DNA of 64,000 nucleotides from Marinomonas ushuaiensis DSM 15871. GTDB taxonomy: Bacteria > Pseudomonadota > Gammaproteobacteria > Pseudomonadales > Marinomonadaceae. Below, piece by piece: positions 19,024 through 29,138 of this stretch. The stretch lies in the NCBI RefSeq assembly GCF_000521805.1, contig NZ_JAMB01000005.1:1-64000 (forward strand), read 5' to 3'. How positions within the stretch are numbered: the stretch's first letter is position 1; each line of letters begins with the position of its first letter. The position numbers and the translations under genes are program-made. The notes beneath the pieces were generated by a model. The model searched no databases. It worked only from the letters and a program-made list of their open reading frames with translations, and was not told the DNA's origin.

Positions 19024-19386
19024 ATGTTTACGGCTTCCACTCAACTTAATGTGGCCCTCATTTGTGGGCCAACCGACATGCGTAAAGCCATTGATGGTTT
19101 ATGCAATATTGTCGCCTACGATCTGGAAAAAGAACCCTGTAGCGAACAATTATTTGTTTTTTGTGGTCGAGCACGAGATAAAGTCAAAATTCTCCAATGG
19201 TCTCATAATGGTTTTTGGTTGCATTACAAACGCTTGGAAAAAGGCACTTTTCAATGGCCGGGGATTGACGATGAAAATCTGTCGATTCAAGTATCTTCTC
19301 GTCAACTTAATTGGCTGCTAGATGGACTTCCACTGCAATCTCACGATGCACATCCACATTTAACCTATCGATATCATGACGATTAG
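19024..19386 (+). CDS. tnpB: IS66 TnpB (IS66 Orf2-like)
   Basis: 120 residues with the TnpB signature: CGPTDMRKAIDGL near the N-terminus, LFVFCGRARDKVKILQW, then GFWLHYKRLEKGTFQWP. Its biochemical role is undefined, though it is needed for transposition in some IS66 elements. Ends 27 bp before the tnpC start. Confidence 0.92.
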   Translation: MFTASTQLNVALICGPTDMRKAIDGLCNIVAYDLEKEPCSEQLFVFCGRARDKVKILQWSHNGFWLHYKRLEKGTFQWPGIDDENLSIQVSSRQLNWLLDGLPLQSHDAHPHLTYRYHDD

Positions 19387-19412
19387 GGTATTTGGTTGGT
19401 ATAATCCAACCT

Positions 19413-20965
19413 ATGAAAACACCGAAAAATGACCTACCAAATGATGTTGAATTGCTTAAGAAATTATTACTTGAGCAAGAGGCTCTATTGGGTGAAAAAG
19501 ACTCCCAGCTTGCTCAATGGCAGTCTAAATACGAATCGATTCTTGAACAATGGCGTTTGGCCCAACAAAAGCAGTTTGGGAAAAGCTCTGAGGTCTCACC
19601 CGGTCAAGGTGAACTGTTTGATGAAAACCTCACAGACTTAGAAGAAGACACGACTGAACTTGAAACAGAAACGATCTCGTATACTCGAGTGAAACCGATA
19701 CGTAAGCCGTTACCAAAAGATCTACCTCGTGAACGTGTCGTGCTGGATTTACCTGAATCTGAAAAAGTCTGCTCTTGTTGTCATGGCGCACTTCATTGTA
19801 TTGGTGAAGACTCGTCTGAGAAATTGAATTTTATCCCAGCACAGCTTAAAGTCATCGAAACGGTTCGCCCTAAATACGCGTGTCGAACGTGTGAAAAAAC
19901 GGGCACTCATAACGCAATCAAACAAATGCCTGTGCCGCCAAACATTATCCCCAAAAGTATCGCGACACCGAGCTTATTAAGTCAGGTGATCACAGGCAAG
20001 TTCCAATACAGCTTACCTTTATACCGACAAGAGACGCTGTTCAAGCAATACGGCATCGAACTGAGTCGGAAAACCATGTCGGATTGGATGGCGAAATGTT
20101 CGGTCGCGTTACAACCACTTTATGATCGACTGCATCAAATATTACTCGAACAACTTGTTTTACAAGCGGATGAAACCACGTTGAATGTGATAAAAGAAGC
20201 ACGATCAAACTGTTATATGTGGGTGTATTGCAGTGGTAAAGACAGACCTGACAAGCAAAACCCCATACCAAACATTGTTTTATACGACTTCCAGCAAACG
20301 AGAAAAGCACAATGCGCGATCGACTTTTTACAAGGCTTCGATGGCTACCTCAATGTGGACGGTTATCAAGCGTACGAATCAACCAACGCAACCCTTGCAG
20401 GTTGTTGGGCACACGCACGTCGAAAGTTCGTGGAAGCCGAAAAGGCCATGCCGAAAGGTAAAGCGGGAAAGGCGCAAATGGCGATTAGCTACATCAAAAA
20501 ACTCTACGCTATCGAATCACTGTCAACACAAGAAGGGACTGTAGAAGACGCCTTCCGAATCAGAACAGAAAAAGCCCCTGAAATACTGGCGGCCTATAAA
20601 GCATGGTTAGAGAAATCAGCCCAACAGGTGCCACCAAAATCCTTGCTTGGAAAAGCGATTCAATACAACCTCCATCAATGGAAAAGCTCACCGTTTATCT
20701 TAAAGATGGCCGAATTAACATCGACAACAACCGAGCCGAACGCGCCATCAAACCCTTCGTCATAGGACGTAAGAACTGGTTGTTCTCAAACACAGGCAAT
20801 GGCGCGAGATCCAGCGCCATACTTTACAGCATCATCGAAACCGCCAAAGCGAATGGACTGATTCCATACGATTATCTGGTGGCACTGTTTGAAGAATTAC
20901 CAAAATTAAACGATGAGAATAAAGAAAGCGAATTAGAAAAATTACTTCCGTGGAATATTAAGTAG
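19413..20965 (+). pseudogene. tnpC: IS66 TnpC transposase, disrupted by a one-base deletion
   Basis: DDE transposase of IS66. From ATG 19413: an N-terminal leucine-zipper-like region, a zinc-finger segment (CSCCHGALHCIGED), then the core with LVLQADETTLNV, DGYQAYE and GCWAHARRKFVEA. The frame runs on to a premature stop at 20765. The true C-terminus ([20 protein letters not shown]) continues in another frame to 20965. Around 20682-20685 an A run within tggaaaagctc lacks one base relative to the family reading W-x-K-L. Transposase is therefore probably dead. Confidence 0.85.
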
Positions 20966-21163
20966 AGATAACTGAAAAGAGTATTTTCCGCTGCCTCCTT
21001 GCAGCACAGTATCATCCTGAAAAGCGACAGAGCCTCCATCCTGAAGGCTTAGACACATCCATGTGTCCTCTGTCTAATATCAAAATTAGTACAGAAAACG
21101 ACCAAATGCAAGCGTTCATTTAATTAATGAGGCTTTACTGGGTGTGGTTCGCCAGACGGTTAC

Positions 21164-21470
21164 AGACATATAACTGTTTGCTACAGGGTTCTTTTTTAGA
21201 TCGTACGTGACGATTTTTCATAAACCACCAATGGCTTTTTGTATGTCCGTGACACTGTAGATATAAGTGAGATATGTTGCTGAGAAGAAGCAGAAAAAAT
21301 AAACCCGTTTTTAAAGGAAGAAAAATCTAATGACTTTATAGATTTTTGAGAGGGTTAACATGTTTGGTTTAGAGAACGATTAAAAATACTAAATGAATTT
21401 ATAAAAGAGTCTAATTTGAGTTTAAATAATCGCTATTTTCACAGAAATTATTTAAACCCATATTAAATTT
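21164..21470. other. Intergenic stretch between IS66 and the TRAP cluster
   Basis: About 300 bp, AT-rich. Contains scattered short ATG frames but no supported gene, no recognisable RNA and no clear IS terminus. Probably debris at the edge of the acquired sugar-acid cluster. Confidence 0.4.
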
Positions 21471-22748
21471 TTATCTATAAATTAGTGTAGGTAACCACAT
21501 AGTAATAGATGGAATAAAAGTAAGTAGTAAAAGTACGACAACCAAAGGTATTAAGAAAGGAGCGGTAGAAATAACACACCTTTCAAACGGTATATCGGAT
21601 ACTTTAGCCAGTACGTATAGAACCATCCCAACTGGTGGCGTTAACAACCCCAGCATAAGATTTAAAATTAAAATGATACCGAAATGTACAGGATCAATAC
21701 CAATTTGAATGGCGATAGGTAAGAGAACAGGAACCAATATTGTAATTGCAGCGATTGTTTCCATAAAACAACCAATTACTAAAATAAGAAGTGTAATAAT
21801 CAATAAGATTAATATCCTATTATCAGTAAAAGATAGCAGCTGATCAGCAAAGAAGGTGGCGAATTGGTTCGCTGTCAGAATCCATGCAAATATTGTTGAG
21901 GCCGCAACAATCATCAATATTGAAGCCGTTGTTTCTATAGTTTCTTGTGAGACCTTGAGTATTTTTTGAAAGGATAATGTTTTATATACAAACAATCCTA
22001 GGAATAAACTATAAGCCACGGCTGCTATTGCAGCTTCTGTTGGTGTAAACACACCTGTAGATATACCGCCAACAATAATTACCGGAGTCAATAATGGAAT
22101 ACTTGCACGTTTAAAGGTATTCCATAACACTTTAATATTAAAATGATCATCTTTTGGATAATTACGTATTTTAGCATACCAAGATACCATTACCATTAAT
22201 GAGAAAGCCATTAATAGTCCTGGAATTAAACCTGCAACAAAAAGTTGTCCAATTGATGTATCAGCCATTACTCCGTAAATTACTAAAGGTAATGAGGGAG
22301 GAATAATCGGTCCAATAGTAGATGATGCAGCTGTAATACCTACAGAAAAATCCGTATCGTACCCAGCATCTTTCATCGCTTTAATTTCTACATTACCTAG
22401 ACCTCCAGCATCGGCCACTGCGGCACCAGACATACCTGCAAAAACAACACTAGCGCCTATATTTACATGTCCAAGCCCACCAGGAAGCCATCCTACGAGA
22501 GAGCGTGCAAAATCAAAGATACGATTAGTAATGCCTCCTGTATTCATTAGGTGGCCAGCTAAAATGAAGAATGGGATAGCTATCAAAGGAAAGCTATTTA
22601 TTCCATTAACCATATTATGTAAAAGTACTATGTTTGGTATACCTTCTACGACAATAAAGAATAGTGAAGCTAACCCTAAAGAAACTGCAACCGGCACGCC
22701 AATTACCAATAAGAAAAATAATATGAGAAACATCAATAAAATAATCAT
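21471..22748 (-). CDS. dctM: TRAP transporter large permease (DctM)
   Basis: 425 residues, about 12 hydrophobic helices. The ion-motive permease of a TRAP uptake system. GASVVFAGMSGAAVADAGGLG and GITAASSTIGPIIPPSLPLVIYG are the hallmark DctM motifs, and LLTPPVGMVLYVLAKVSD is the C-terminal repeat. Last of a dctP-dctQ-dctM order on the minus strand, 2 bp from dctQ. Substrate inferred from neighbours to be an acid sugar. Confidence 0.93.
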   Translation of the reverse strand: MIILLMFLILFFLLVIGVPVAVSLGLASLFFIVVEGIPNIVLLHNMVNGINSFPLIAIPFFILAGHLMNTGGITNRIFDFARSLVGWLPGGLGHVNIGASVVFAGMSGAAVADAGGLGNVEIKAMKDAGYDTDFSVGITAASSTIGPIIPPSLPLVIYGVMADTSIGQLFVAGLIPGLLMAFSLMVMVSWYAKIRNYPKDDHFNIKVLWNTFKRASIPLLTPVIIVGGISTGVFTPTEAAIAAVAYSLFLGLFVYKTLSFQKILKVSQETIETTASILMIVAASTIFAWILTANQFATFFADQLLSFTDNRILILLIITLLILVIGCFMETIAAITILVPVLLPIAIQIGIDPVHFGIILILNLMLGLLTPPVGMVLYVLAKVSDIPFERCVISTAPFLIPLVVVLLLLTFIPSITMWLPTLIYR

Positions 22749-22750
22749 GG

Positions 22751-23335
22751 TTATCCTTGGTTAGATAGTGCCTGAGCGTTAAGTTTTTTAGCTAATTCAT
22801 CTGAAGGTTGAATGATTTGTTTATATGCTAATATTACAGAGTGTAAGGTCATTAAGAAGAAACAAATAAATATAATCCAGTAGATTAAGCTTTTGGGTAT
22901 TGGTAGAGATATTAATGATTGAGTTATTTTTATAGCAACCTGAGATGAAAGATAAGCACAATATCCATAGAAAGCAATGCAAAACAACTGTGATATTATT
23001 ACTAATGTTTTAATGTATGAGTTTTTTATAAAACGATAGAAAAACTCTAGGAAAATATGACCCCCTTTTCTTGCTACGGTTACTGCACCAACGAATCCTA
23101 ATAGAAGCAAAAGATAACGAGATGCTTCTTCTGTCCAATCTAAGGAATTGTTAAGAAAGTAACGAGTGAAAAATTGAAGAAATACAATGACAACTAATGC
23201 CCAAAAAATGATCATTGCTGGTATATCTATCATATTGAATTTAAAATCATCCTCAATTTGGTTTTCATCAACCAAATTGAGGGGTGATGTATGAATATTA
23301 TCCATAGCATCTTTTTTATGATGATTTTTCACCAT
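22751..23335 (-). CDS. dctQ: TRAP transporter small permease (DctQ)
   Basis: 194 residues with four hydrophobic helices. The hallmark RYFLNNSLDWTEEASRYLLLLLGFVGA (about residues 69-95) is that of DctQ subunits. N-terminal 35 residues are polar, somewhat longer than usual; a Met at residue 11 could be the true start. Between dctP and dctM in the same operon. Confidence 0.9.
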   Translation of the reverse strand: MVKNHHKKDAMDNIHTSPLNLVDENQIEDDFKFNMIDIPAMIIFWALVVIVFLQFFTRYFLNNSLDWTEEASRYLLLLLGFVGAVTVARKGGHIFLEFFYRFIKNSYIKTLVIISQLFCIAFYGYCAYLSSQVAIKITQSLISLPIPKSLIYWIIFICFFLMTLHSVILAYKQIIQPSDELAKKLNAQALSNQG

Positions 23336-23356
23336 TTATCCCCTCTTACTCTATGA

Positions 23357-24358
23357 TTAAAGTGCTTTTAAGCGATCTAATTGTTCTTGAGTGAAACCAT
23401 TTTTTTCAGGGATTAAATATGGTTTTAAAGCATTTTGAAAAGGCTCTCGATCAACAGTATTTACTATAACACCTTCATCTTTAAACCATTGTATTAAGTT
23501 TAATTCTGAGGTGTTTATTTCATCAGAAGCCTTAATTGCAGCTTGTTTTGTAATAGCGACAAGTTTGGAATAATCTTCTTCACTCATTTTGTTTTTTGTA
23601 TAGTTAGAAATTATGGTGACGAGTGAGTTTGTCATATGCCCTGTTAAGGTTATATATTTCTGTACTTCGTAAAATTTCTTAAACTTAATTGTTGGTAATG
23701 GGTTTTCTTGGGCATCTACAAGACCCTGTTGTAAAGCAAGATATACTTCTGCAAATGCGAGTGGAGTCGGATTTGCTTTTACTGCTTTTGGGAACATTAA
23801 GTAAAGAGGTGAATTTGGAACCCTAATTTTTAATTCTTCCATATCTTTTGGAGAATTAATTGGAATATTAGAGGTGACATGACGAACTCCATAATAAGTT
23901 AGAGTTGTTGCTTCATTTCCTGTTGTTTGACTATAACCATTTGCTATTTCTTTAAAAAGGTCACTATCACGGTAAGATTTCCAGTGATCATAGTCTCGTA
24001 TAACAAATGGAAATGCTGAGATTTTAAGAGGAGGATATGATTGTGCAGGTAAACTTTCAGCACTATAGATTATGTCAACTGTTCCGAAATCTAATGCTTC
24101 ATTAAGCTCAACTTCTTTACCCAATGATGAAGACGGATATGCATTTATTGTTACACGACCGTCAGTTTGTTTTTTTATTTCTTCAGCTGCCCATAAAATT
24201 GCTTCATTATAAGGGGTGCCTACTTCATATACATGAGCCCACTTTAAATTAGCGGCATGTATATTACTGCTTATTACTCCAGAGATTAAAATAGCGCCAG
24301 CAGCTAGAGTCGTTTTCTTTAAAAATGTGACTTTACTTCTTATTGTTTTATTATTCAT
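23357..24358 (-). CDS. dctP: TRAP transporter substrate-binding protein (DctP)
   Basis: 333 residues with a signal peptide (to about residue 35, ending SNIHAANLKWAH). The fold's markers are visible: NEAILWAAEEIKKQTDGRVTINAYPSSSLG, then IRVPNSPLYLMFPKAVKANPTPLAFAEVYLALQQGLVDAQENP, where the Arg of the RVP motif binds the carboxylate of the ligand. Captures an organic acid, probably a sugar acid given the catabolic genes around it. Confidence 0.93.
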   Translation of the reverse strand: MNNKTIRSKVTFLKKTTLAAGAILISGVISSNIHAANLKWAHVYEVGTPYNEAILWAAEEIKKQTDGRVTINAYPSSSLGKEVELNEALDFGTVDIIYSAESLPAQSYPPLKISAFPFVIRDYDHWKSYRDSDLFKEIANGYSQTTGNEATTLTYYGVRHVTSNIPINSPKDMEELKIRVPNSPLYLMFPKAVKANPTPLAFAEVYLALQQGLVDAQENPLPTIKFKKFYEVQKYITLTGHMTNSLVTIISNYTKNKMSEEDYSKLVAITKQAAIKASDEINTSELNLIQWFKDEGVIVNTVDREPFQNALKPYLIPEKNGFTQEQLDRLKAL

Positions 24359-24406
24359 ATCATTACCTTTTTATTATGTTTTTAATAGGAATTTTAGTGT
24401 TTTTAA

Positions 24407-25588
24407 TTATTTTTTAATAAGGTTTCTTTTCACTAAGTTTTGTATTAATGAATTTATTCCAAATACCCAAGGAGTTGCGTTAGAGCTGTGAGTTACAGAA
24501 TTGTAGAGCATCCCAATCTTAGGTGTGCTAATCATTACAGCATCACTCAATTTATGAGTAAAACCACCACCGATGTCATCACGGTCTTGTGTCGGTGAAA
24601 ATAGAGTTCCTAAAAATAAAAGGAAACCATCAGGGTATTGATGATTTTCATTAATTGTTTGTTTAACTAGATCGACAGGGCTACGGCTAATTTTATTCAT
24701 TGAAGATAACCCTTGCAGGGTGTATCCATCAGTCCCTTTTACTTGAAGAGTCACTTCACAGGTGTTGATGTCTTCTAAAGTAAAGTTATCATCAAAAAGA
24801 CGAATGAAAGGGCCTATTGCACATGATGCATTATTGTCTTTTGCCTTACTTAGTAATAATGCGCTTCGCCCTTCGAAGTCGCGTAAGTTTACATCGTTTC
24901 CTAATGTTGCACCTTGAATTTTTCCCTTACTATTAACGGCTAGAACAATTTCGGGCTCAGGATTATTCCATTCAGATTTTGGGTGTATACCTATAAAAGC
25001 TCCGGTACCTATTGCTGATAGTACTGGTGCTTTCGTAAAAATTTCAGCGTCTGGACCAATGCCTACTTCTAAGTATTGAGACCACATCCCTTTTTCGATC
25101 AGTAGCTCTTTTAATTGCATTGCTTTTTTTGAACCAGGAACAACAGCACTTAAATTATTACCGATAACTTGTTCAACGGTATTTCTTATTGCCTTTGCTT
25201 TTGCTGACTCTCCTCCAGCTTGTTCCTCAATTACTCGCTCTATCATACTTGATGCAAATGTAACGCCTGCGGCTTTAATTACTTGAAGGTCAGCTGGTGC
25301 AAGAAGATGCGGTGTATTTATATCTGCTTTTTCATGAGAATTCTCTAACAACGTATTTACGCTGCATAAATACTTCCCGGGTGTTGTTAAGAAGGCCTCT
25401 GCAGAATTATCTAGCTCTAAAAAGCTACTTAGCGTTGGAAAGTGTGCGGATATATCAAAGACATCTTCTTCACGAATAACAATAATAGATGGTCCAGAAG
25501 GCGTACCAGGTACCCAAGCTCGGCCGATCAGTAAAGCCTGACTGGCATCAAGAGGTAAGGTATCCTGTTTTGTAGGCTTGATCGACAT
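24407..25588 (-). CDS. FAH-superfamily dehydratase, XylX-like (2-keto-3-deoxy-pentonate dehydratase)
   Basis: 393 residues. The N-terminus (ALLIGRAWVPGTPSGPSIIVI..VFDISAHFPTLSSFLEL) is like Caulobacter XylX, which dehydrates 2-keto-3-deoxy-D-xylonate to 2-oxoglutarate semialdehyde. The C-terminal FAH fold has the metal-ligand pattern NPEPEIVLAV and GNDVNLRDFEG. The product would feed the dehydrogenase at 26754. Two-gene family assignment is from memory of the family; the exact stereochemistry of the substrate is not known. Divergent from the LysR gene, upstream of the TRAP genes. Confidence 0.75.
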   Translation of the reverse strand: MSIKPTKQDTLPLDASQALLIGRAWVPGTPSGPSIIVIREEDVFDISAHFPTLSSFLELDNSAEAFLTTPGKYLCSVNTLLENSHEKADINTPHLLAPADLQVIKAAGVTFASSMIERVIEEQAGGESAKAKAIRNTVEQVIGNNLSAVVPGSKKAMQLKELLIEKGMWSQYLEVGIGPDAEIFTKAPVLSAIGTGAFIGIHPKSEWNNPEPEIVLAVNSKGKIQGATLGNDVNLRDFEGRSALLLSKAKDNNASCAIGPFIRLFDDNFTLEDINTCEVTLQVKGTDGYTLQGLSSMNKISRSPVDLVKQTINENHQYPDGFLLFLGTLFSPTQDRDDIGGGFTHKLSDAVMISTPKIGMLYNSVTHSSNATPWVFGINSLIQNLVKRNLIKK

Positions 25589-25639
25589 AAATCATACTTC
25601 CTTTTTTTTTTAGATATGTACATTAGGGTGGCGTATCAA

Positions 25640-25665
25640 TAATATCCAATGATATATTGTCGATA
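25640..25665. promoter_or_regulatory. Candidate LysR-type operator in the divergent promoter
   Basis: Between the XylX-like gene and lysR a dyad aatatc-caat-gatatatt lies next to tatcaata. A tatcaata also occurs at about 26703, just upstream of the dehydrogenase gene, so both could bind the LysR protein. By eye only. Confidence 0.3.
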
Positions 25666-25700
25666 TTCAATAACCACACGTTATCAGTATTAGAGGATTT

Positions 25701-26669
25701 ATGTCTGATTTTTCATTTTCTGCTTTTTGTAATTGGGTAAAATTTAGACATCTTTTTTTGTTAGACTCACTTGGGCGAACGAAAAATATGCATTTAACTG
25801 CTCAGCAAATGAATTTGAGCCAGCCTGCAGTGAGTAAAATGCTAAAAGAAATAGAAACCTTGCTTGGTTTTGAGGTCTTTGAAAGACAGACACGAAGCAT
25901 GGTTCCAACAAATTTAGGTGAACATGTTGTTAGGTATGCACACACAACATTAAATGAATCCAAAAATTTTGTTGAGCATATTAATAGTTTACATAAGGGG
26001 GGATATGGCTACCTAAAAGTGGGAGCTATTTTTGCGGCAACTTCTGTAGTAATTCCAGAAGCCATTATTGAAATAAAGCAGCGCTTCCCTTTATTAAATG
26101 TAGAATTGGTAGAACAAACAAGCGGAAATCTAATGACGATGCTTAAAGAAAACACTTTAGATCTAGCAATAGGCCGACTTGCAGAACAAGATCAACAGCA
26201 GAACTTTGATTTTATCCCTTTAGCTCCTGAAAATTTTTGTGTGGTTGTTAACTCTAGTCACCCTCTTTGTCAGGAAGAAGTGGTTTCTCTTGATAAGTTA
26301 TTTGATTGGCCTTGGTTACTGTACCCAAAAGGAACACCTATCAGAAATCGTATGGAAGAGTCATTTTCTAATGCTGGAGTTGTATTACCGCAAAACATTA
26401 TTGTGACAATATCAGTAAACACTTTTCTTGAATTGTTACAACGCGGTCCAATGATCGGAATGCTACCAACTGTAATGGTTAAACCTCACATCGAAAGTGG
26501 AATGTTTACGATACTTCAAACACCTTTAGACTTAGCGCCTCAATTTTACGGCATTTTAAAAAGGAAAAACGAGGAGTTATTAGGGCCAGCTTTAGAGTTC
26601 GCCAACATTCTTCAATACAATGCAAAACAAACTTTAGATGCTGGAAATCCACTTATCGATTCCATTTAG
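25701..26669 (+). CDS. LysR-family transcriptional regulator of the sugar-acid cluster
   Basis: 322 residues: N-terminal winged HTH (HLTAQQMNLSQPAVSKMLKEIETLLGFEVFER, about 32-64) and a LysR substrate-binding domain (LKVGAIFAATSVVIPEAI onward). Encoded between the divergent transporter/dehydratase genes and the dehydrogenase operon, so it most likely controls both in response to a pathway intermediate. Full length, no defects. Confidence 0.9.
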   Translation: MSDFSFSAFCNWVKFRHLFLLDSLGRTKNMHLTAQQMNLSQPAVSKMLKEIETLLGFEVFERQTRSMVPTNLGEHVVRYAHTTLNESKNFVEHINSLHKGGYGYLKVGAIFAATSVVIPEAIIEIKQRFPLLNVELVEQTSGNLMTMLKENTLDLAIGRLAEQDQQQNFDFIPLAPENFCVVVNSSHPLCQEEVVSLDKLFDWPWLLYPKGTPIRNRMEESFSNAGVVLPQNIIVTISVNTFLELLQRGPMIGMLPTVMVKPHIESGMFTILQTPLDLAPQFYGILKRKNEELLGPALEFANILQYNAKQTLDAGNPLIDSI

Positions 26670-26753
26670 TTATCAACTAATCAATAAAGACCATTGGTAA
26701 GTTATCAATATTGGACATAAATTATCGTAAATAATAAAACGATATGGAAAAAT

Positions 26754-28358
26754 ATGTCTGATTATAGTGGTTACAATTTTGTCGGTAATACCCGTAGTGC
26801 CAATGGTAATGTCATTTTAAAAAGTAGAAATGCTTTTACAAATCTTGAGTTACCTTCTTCATTTTATCAAGCAACTAACGATGAAATCGATTCTGCGTGT
26901 CAACTCGCTGCATCTGCATTCCCGATATTCAATAAGCTTTCAGCTAGTCGTCGTGCAGAATTTTTGAATAAAATTGCTGATGAGTTAGATGGCCTCTCAA
27001 ATGATTTTTTTGATTTAGTTCGACAAGAAACAGCTTTAGATGAAGCCCGTATAAAAGGGGAATGTGGACGTACTAGTAATCAGATGAGGTTGTTTGCTGA
27101 TTTATTAATACGTGGTGATTTTTATGATGTCAGAATTGATACTGCCATTCCTGATAGATCTCCAGTCCCCAAAGTTGATATTCGCCAATGCCGCATGGGT
27201 GTTGGTCCTGTGGCTGTTTTTGGAGCAAGTAATTTCCCTTTAGCATTTTCTACCGCAGGTGGAGATACCGCCTCAGCACTAGCAGCAGGATGTCCTGTAA
27301 TATTTAAAGCACATAGTGGGCATATGGAAACAGCTGAGAAAGTGGCAATCGCGATATTGAGAGCTGCTGAGCAAACATCTATGCCTGATGGTGTTTTTAG
27401 TATGATATTTGGTGCTGGCGTTGGTGAAAGATTAGTAAAACATTCTGATATCAAAGCTGTAGGTTTTACTGGTTCCTTATCTGGGGGTAAAGCAATATCT
27501 GATATGGCAGCAAGTAGACCTAATCCAATTCCTGTATTTGCAGAAATGAGCAGCATTAATCCCGTTATTTTATTACCTCAAGCTCTAGCCACAAGACGTC
27601 ATAAAATAGCCACGGAACTGTCTGATTCAATCACTTTAGGTGTTGGTCAATTTTGTACTAATCCTGGTCTTATTATTGGTGTTAGTTCACCACAGTTTAG
27701 TGATTTTATTAGTAAAGTCACCGATGAAATATCACTTAAACAAAGTAAAACTATGTTGAATAGTGGCGCTTTAGCTAATTATAAAAAAGGATGTGAAAAA
27801 TTAGAAAATCATCCACAGATTAATATGTTAGCTAGCTCGGAAAGTGCTGATAACAAAGCCACGGCTTACTTATATCAAGCACCTGCTGATTTACTGTTGA
27901 GTGGAAATGAATTGCTTCAAGAGGAAATCTTTGGTCCTGCTTCTATTGTTATTGAAGTGAATGATATGGCGCAATTAACAGCTTGTCTTAATGCTATGCA
28001 TGGACAGTTAACAGCTACATTAATAGGTGAAGAAGAAGAGTTGAATGACTCTGTAGAATTACTTTCGATACTTGAAAATCTAGCTGGTAGAGTGCTTATT
28101 AATGGTTATCCAACAGGTGTAGAAGTTTGTGATGCAATGGTTCATGGTGGGCCCTTTCCTGCCACTTCAGACTCTAGAGGAACATCAGTAGGGTCATTAG
28201 CTATTGATCGATTCTTACGTCCTATTTGTTTTCAAAATTACCCAGATTCACTTTTACCAGATGCTCTTAAAAATAATAACCCTTTAGGGATATTACGTTT
28301 GGTCAATGGTGTGAAAACAACAAGCTTAATTCAAAACAATTTAAAAGTAGCGAGATGA
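26754..28358 (+). CDS. 2-oxoglutarate semialdehyde dehydrogenase (ALDH superfamily)
   Basis: 534 residues. Cytoplasmic NAD(P)-dependent enzyme oxidising alpha-ketoglutaric semialdehyde to 2-oxoglutarate, final step of non-phosphorylative pentose and aldarate pathways. GPVAVFGASNFPLAFSTAGGDTASALAAGCPVIFKAHSGH, VGFTGSLSGGKAI, the catalytic Glu in VFAEMSSINPV and the catalytic Cys in GQFCTNPG (near 301) are typical of this subfamily. ATGA overlap with the next gene. AT-rich like the rest of the cluster. Confidence 0.85.
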   Translation: MSDYSGYNFVGNTRSANGNVILKSRNAFTNLELPSSFYQATNDEIDSACQLAASAFPIFNKLSASRRAEFLNKIADELDGLSNDFFDLVRQETALDEARIKGECGRTSNQMRLFADLLIRGDFYDVRIDTAIPDRSPVPKVDIRQCRMGVGPVAVFGASNFPLAFSTAGGDTASALAAGCPVIFKAHSGHMETAEKVAIAILRAAEQTSMPDGVFSMIFGAGVGERLVKHSDIKAVGFTGSLSGGKAISDMAASRPNPIPVFAEMSSINPVILLPQALATRRHKIATELSDSITLGVGQFCTNPGLIIGVSSPQFSDFISKVTDEISLKQSKTMLNSGALANYKKGCEKLENHPQINMLASSESADNKATAYLYQAPADLLLSGNELLQEEIFGPASIVIEVNDMAQLTACLNAMHGQLTATLIGEEEELNDSVELLSILENLAGRVLINGYPTGVEVCDAMVHGGPFPATSDSRGTSVGSLAIDRFLRPICFQNYPDSLLPDALKNNNPLGILRLVNGVKTTSLIQNNLKVAR

Positions 28359-29098
28359 TTTTTATGAAAGGTAAAAAAGTACTAATTACTGCAGCAGGTC
28401 AAGGAATTGGGTTGTCTAGTGCGAAAGCATTTTTAGATGCAGGTGCTGATGTTTATGGAACCGATATTAATATCAAAAATCTAGAAGGGTTGCCGGGACT
28501 TACTGCGCTTTATCTTGATGTAACTTCTGAATCAGAAATTTCTGCTTTGGTTGAGAAAATCGGAAATATCGATGTTCTTTTTAATTGTGCTGGCTATGTA
28601 CATGCTGGAAATATCCTAGAGTGTGATGAGAATGCATGGAATAAATCTTTTGACCTTAATGTAACTTCGATGTATCGAATAGTCCGAGCATTTTTACCTG
28701 GCATGATAGAGCAAGGAGGAGGTGCCATTATAAATATGGCATCGGTAGCTTCTAGTGTTAAAGGTGTTCCTAATCGTTTTGCTTATACAGCAAGTAAAGC
28801 TGCAGTTATAGGTCTTACAAAATCTATTGCATCGGATTTTATTGGCCAAGGTATTCGGTGTAATGCGATATGTCCAGGTACTGTCGACTCTCCCTCGTTA
28901 CGACAGCGTATCACTGAGCAAGCAGAGCAGCAGGGTGTTTCTGAAAAAATTGTTTATCAGCAATTTATTGATCGTCAGCCAATGGGACGTATCGGAACTT
29001 CTGAAGAGATAGCAAAGTTAGCTCTATACCTTGGTTCAGATGCCTCAAGTTACACATCTGGAACAGTACAGGTTATTGATGGCGGAATGAGCATCTAA
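28355..29098 (+). CDS. SDR dehydrogenase, 2-keto-3-deoxy-L-fuconate dehydrogenase-like
   Basis: 247 residues. Rossmann TAAGQGIG (12-19), NCAG (77-80), catalytic Ser130, Tyr144 and Lys148 in YTASK, C-terminal VIDGG. The strings NMASVASSVKGVPNRFAY, ICPGTVDSPSLRQRI and RQPMGRIG..EEIAKLALYLGSD closely match 2-keto-3-deoxy-L-fuconate 4-dehydrogenases. Would oxidise a 2-keto-3-deoxy acid to its 2,4-diketo form, the substrate of the next gene's hydrolase. Start at ATG 28355 overlaps the previous stop; ATG 28364 is an alternative. Confidence 0.8.
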   Translation: MIFMKGKKVLITAAGQGIGLSSAKAFLDAGADVYGTDINIKNLEGLPGLTALYLDVTSESEISALVEKIGNIDVLFNCAGYVHAGNILECDENAWNKSFDLNVTSMYRIVRAFLPGMIEQGGGAIINMASVASSVKGVPNRFAYTASKAAVIGLTKSIASDFIGQGIRCNAICPGTVDSPSLRQRITEQAEQQGVSEKIVYQQFIDRQPMGRIGTSEEIAKLALYLGSDASSYTSGTVQVIDGGMSI

Positions 29099-29138
29099 AT
29101 ATAATTATTTATACAATATTTAAGTAATAGGAATAGTA

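Larger units (their letters stand above)
18941..21163 (+). mobile_element. IS66-family insertion sequence, 2223 bp, transposase frameshifted
   Basis: Bounded by imperfect inverted repeats: gtaagcgtccggtaaaccac at 18941 and the complement gtaaccgtctggcgaaccac ending at 21163 (about 18 of 23 positions shared). It carries tnpB and tnpC; no separate tnpA is visible. The 8 bases outside each end (agtgaatc and agacatat) differ, so there is no target duplication, meaning decay or rearrangement after insertion. Confidence 0.85.

Noticed and set aside
20680..20690. Programmed frameshift in tnpC
   Set aside because: A single-base loss in a short A run without slippery heptamer or downstream stem fits mutation better.
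18933..21171. Target-site duplication of IS66
   Set aside because: The eight bases outside each inverted repeat differ (agtgaatc and agacatat).
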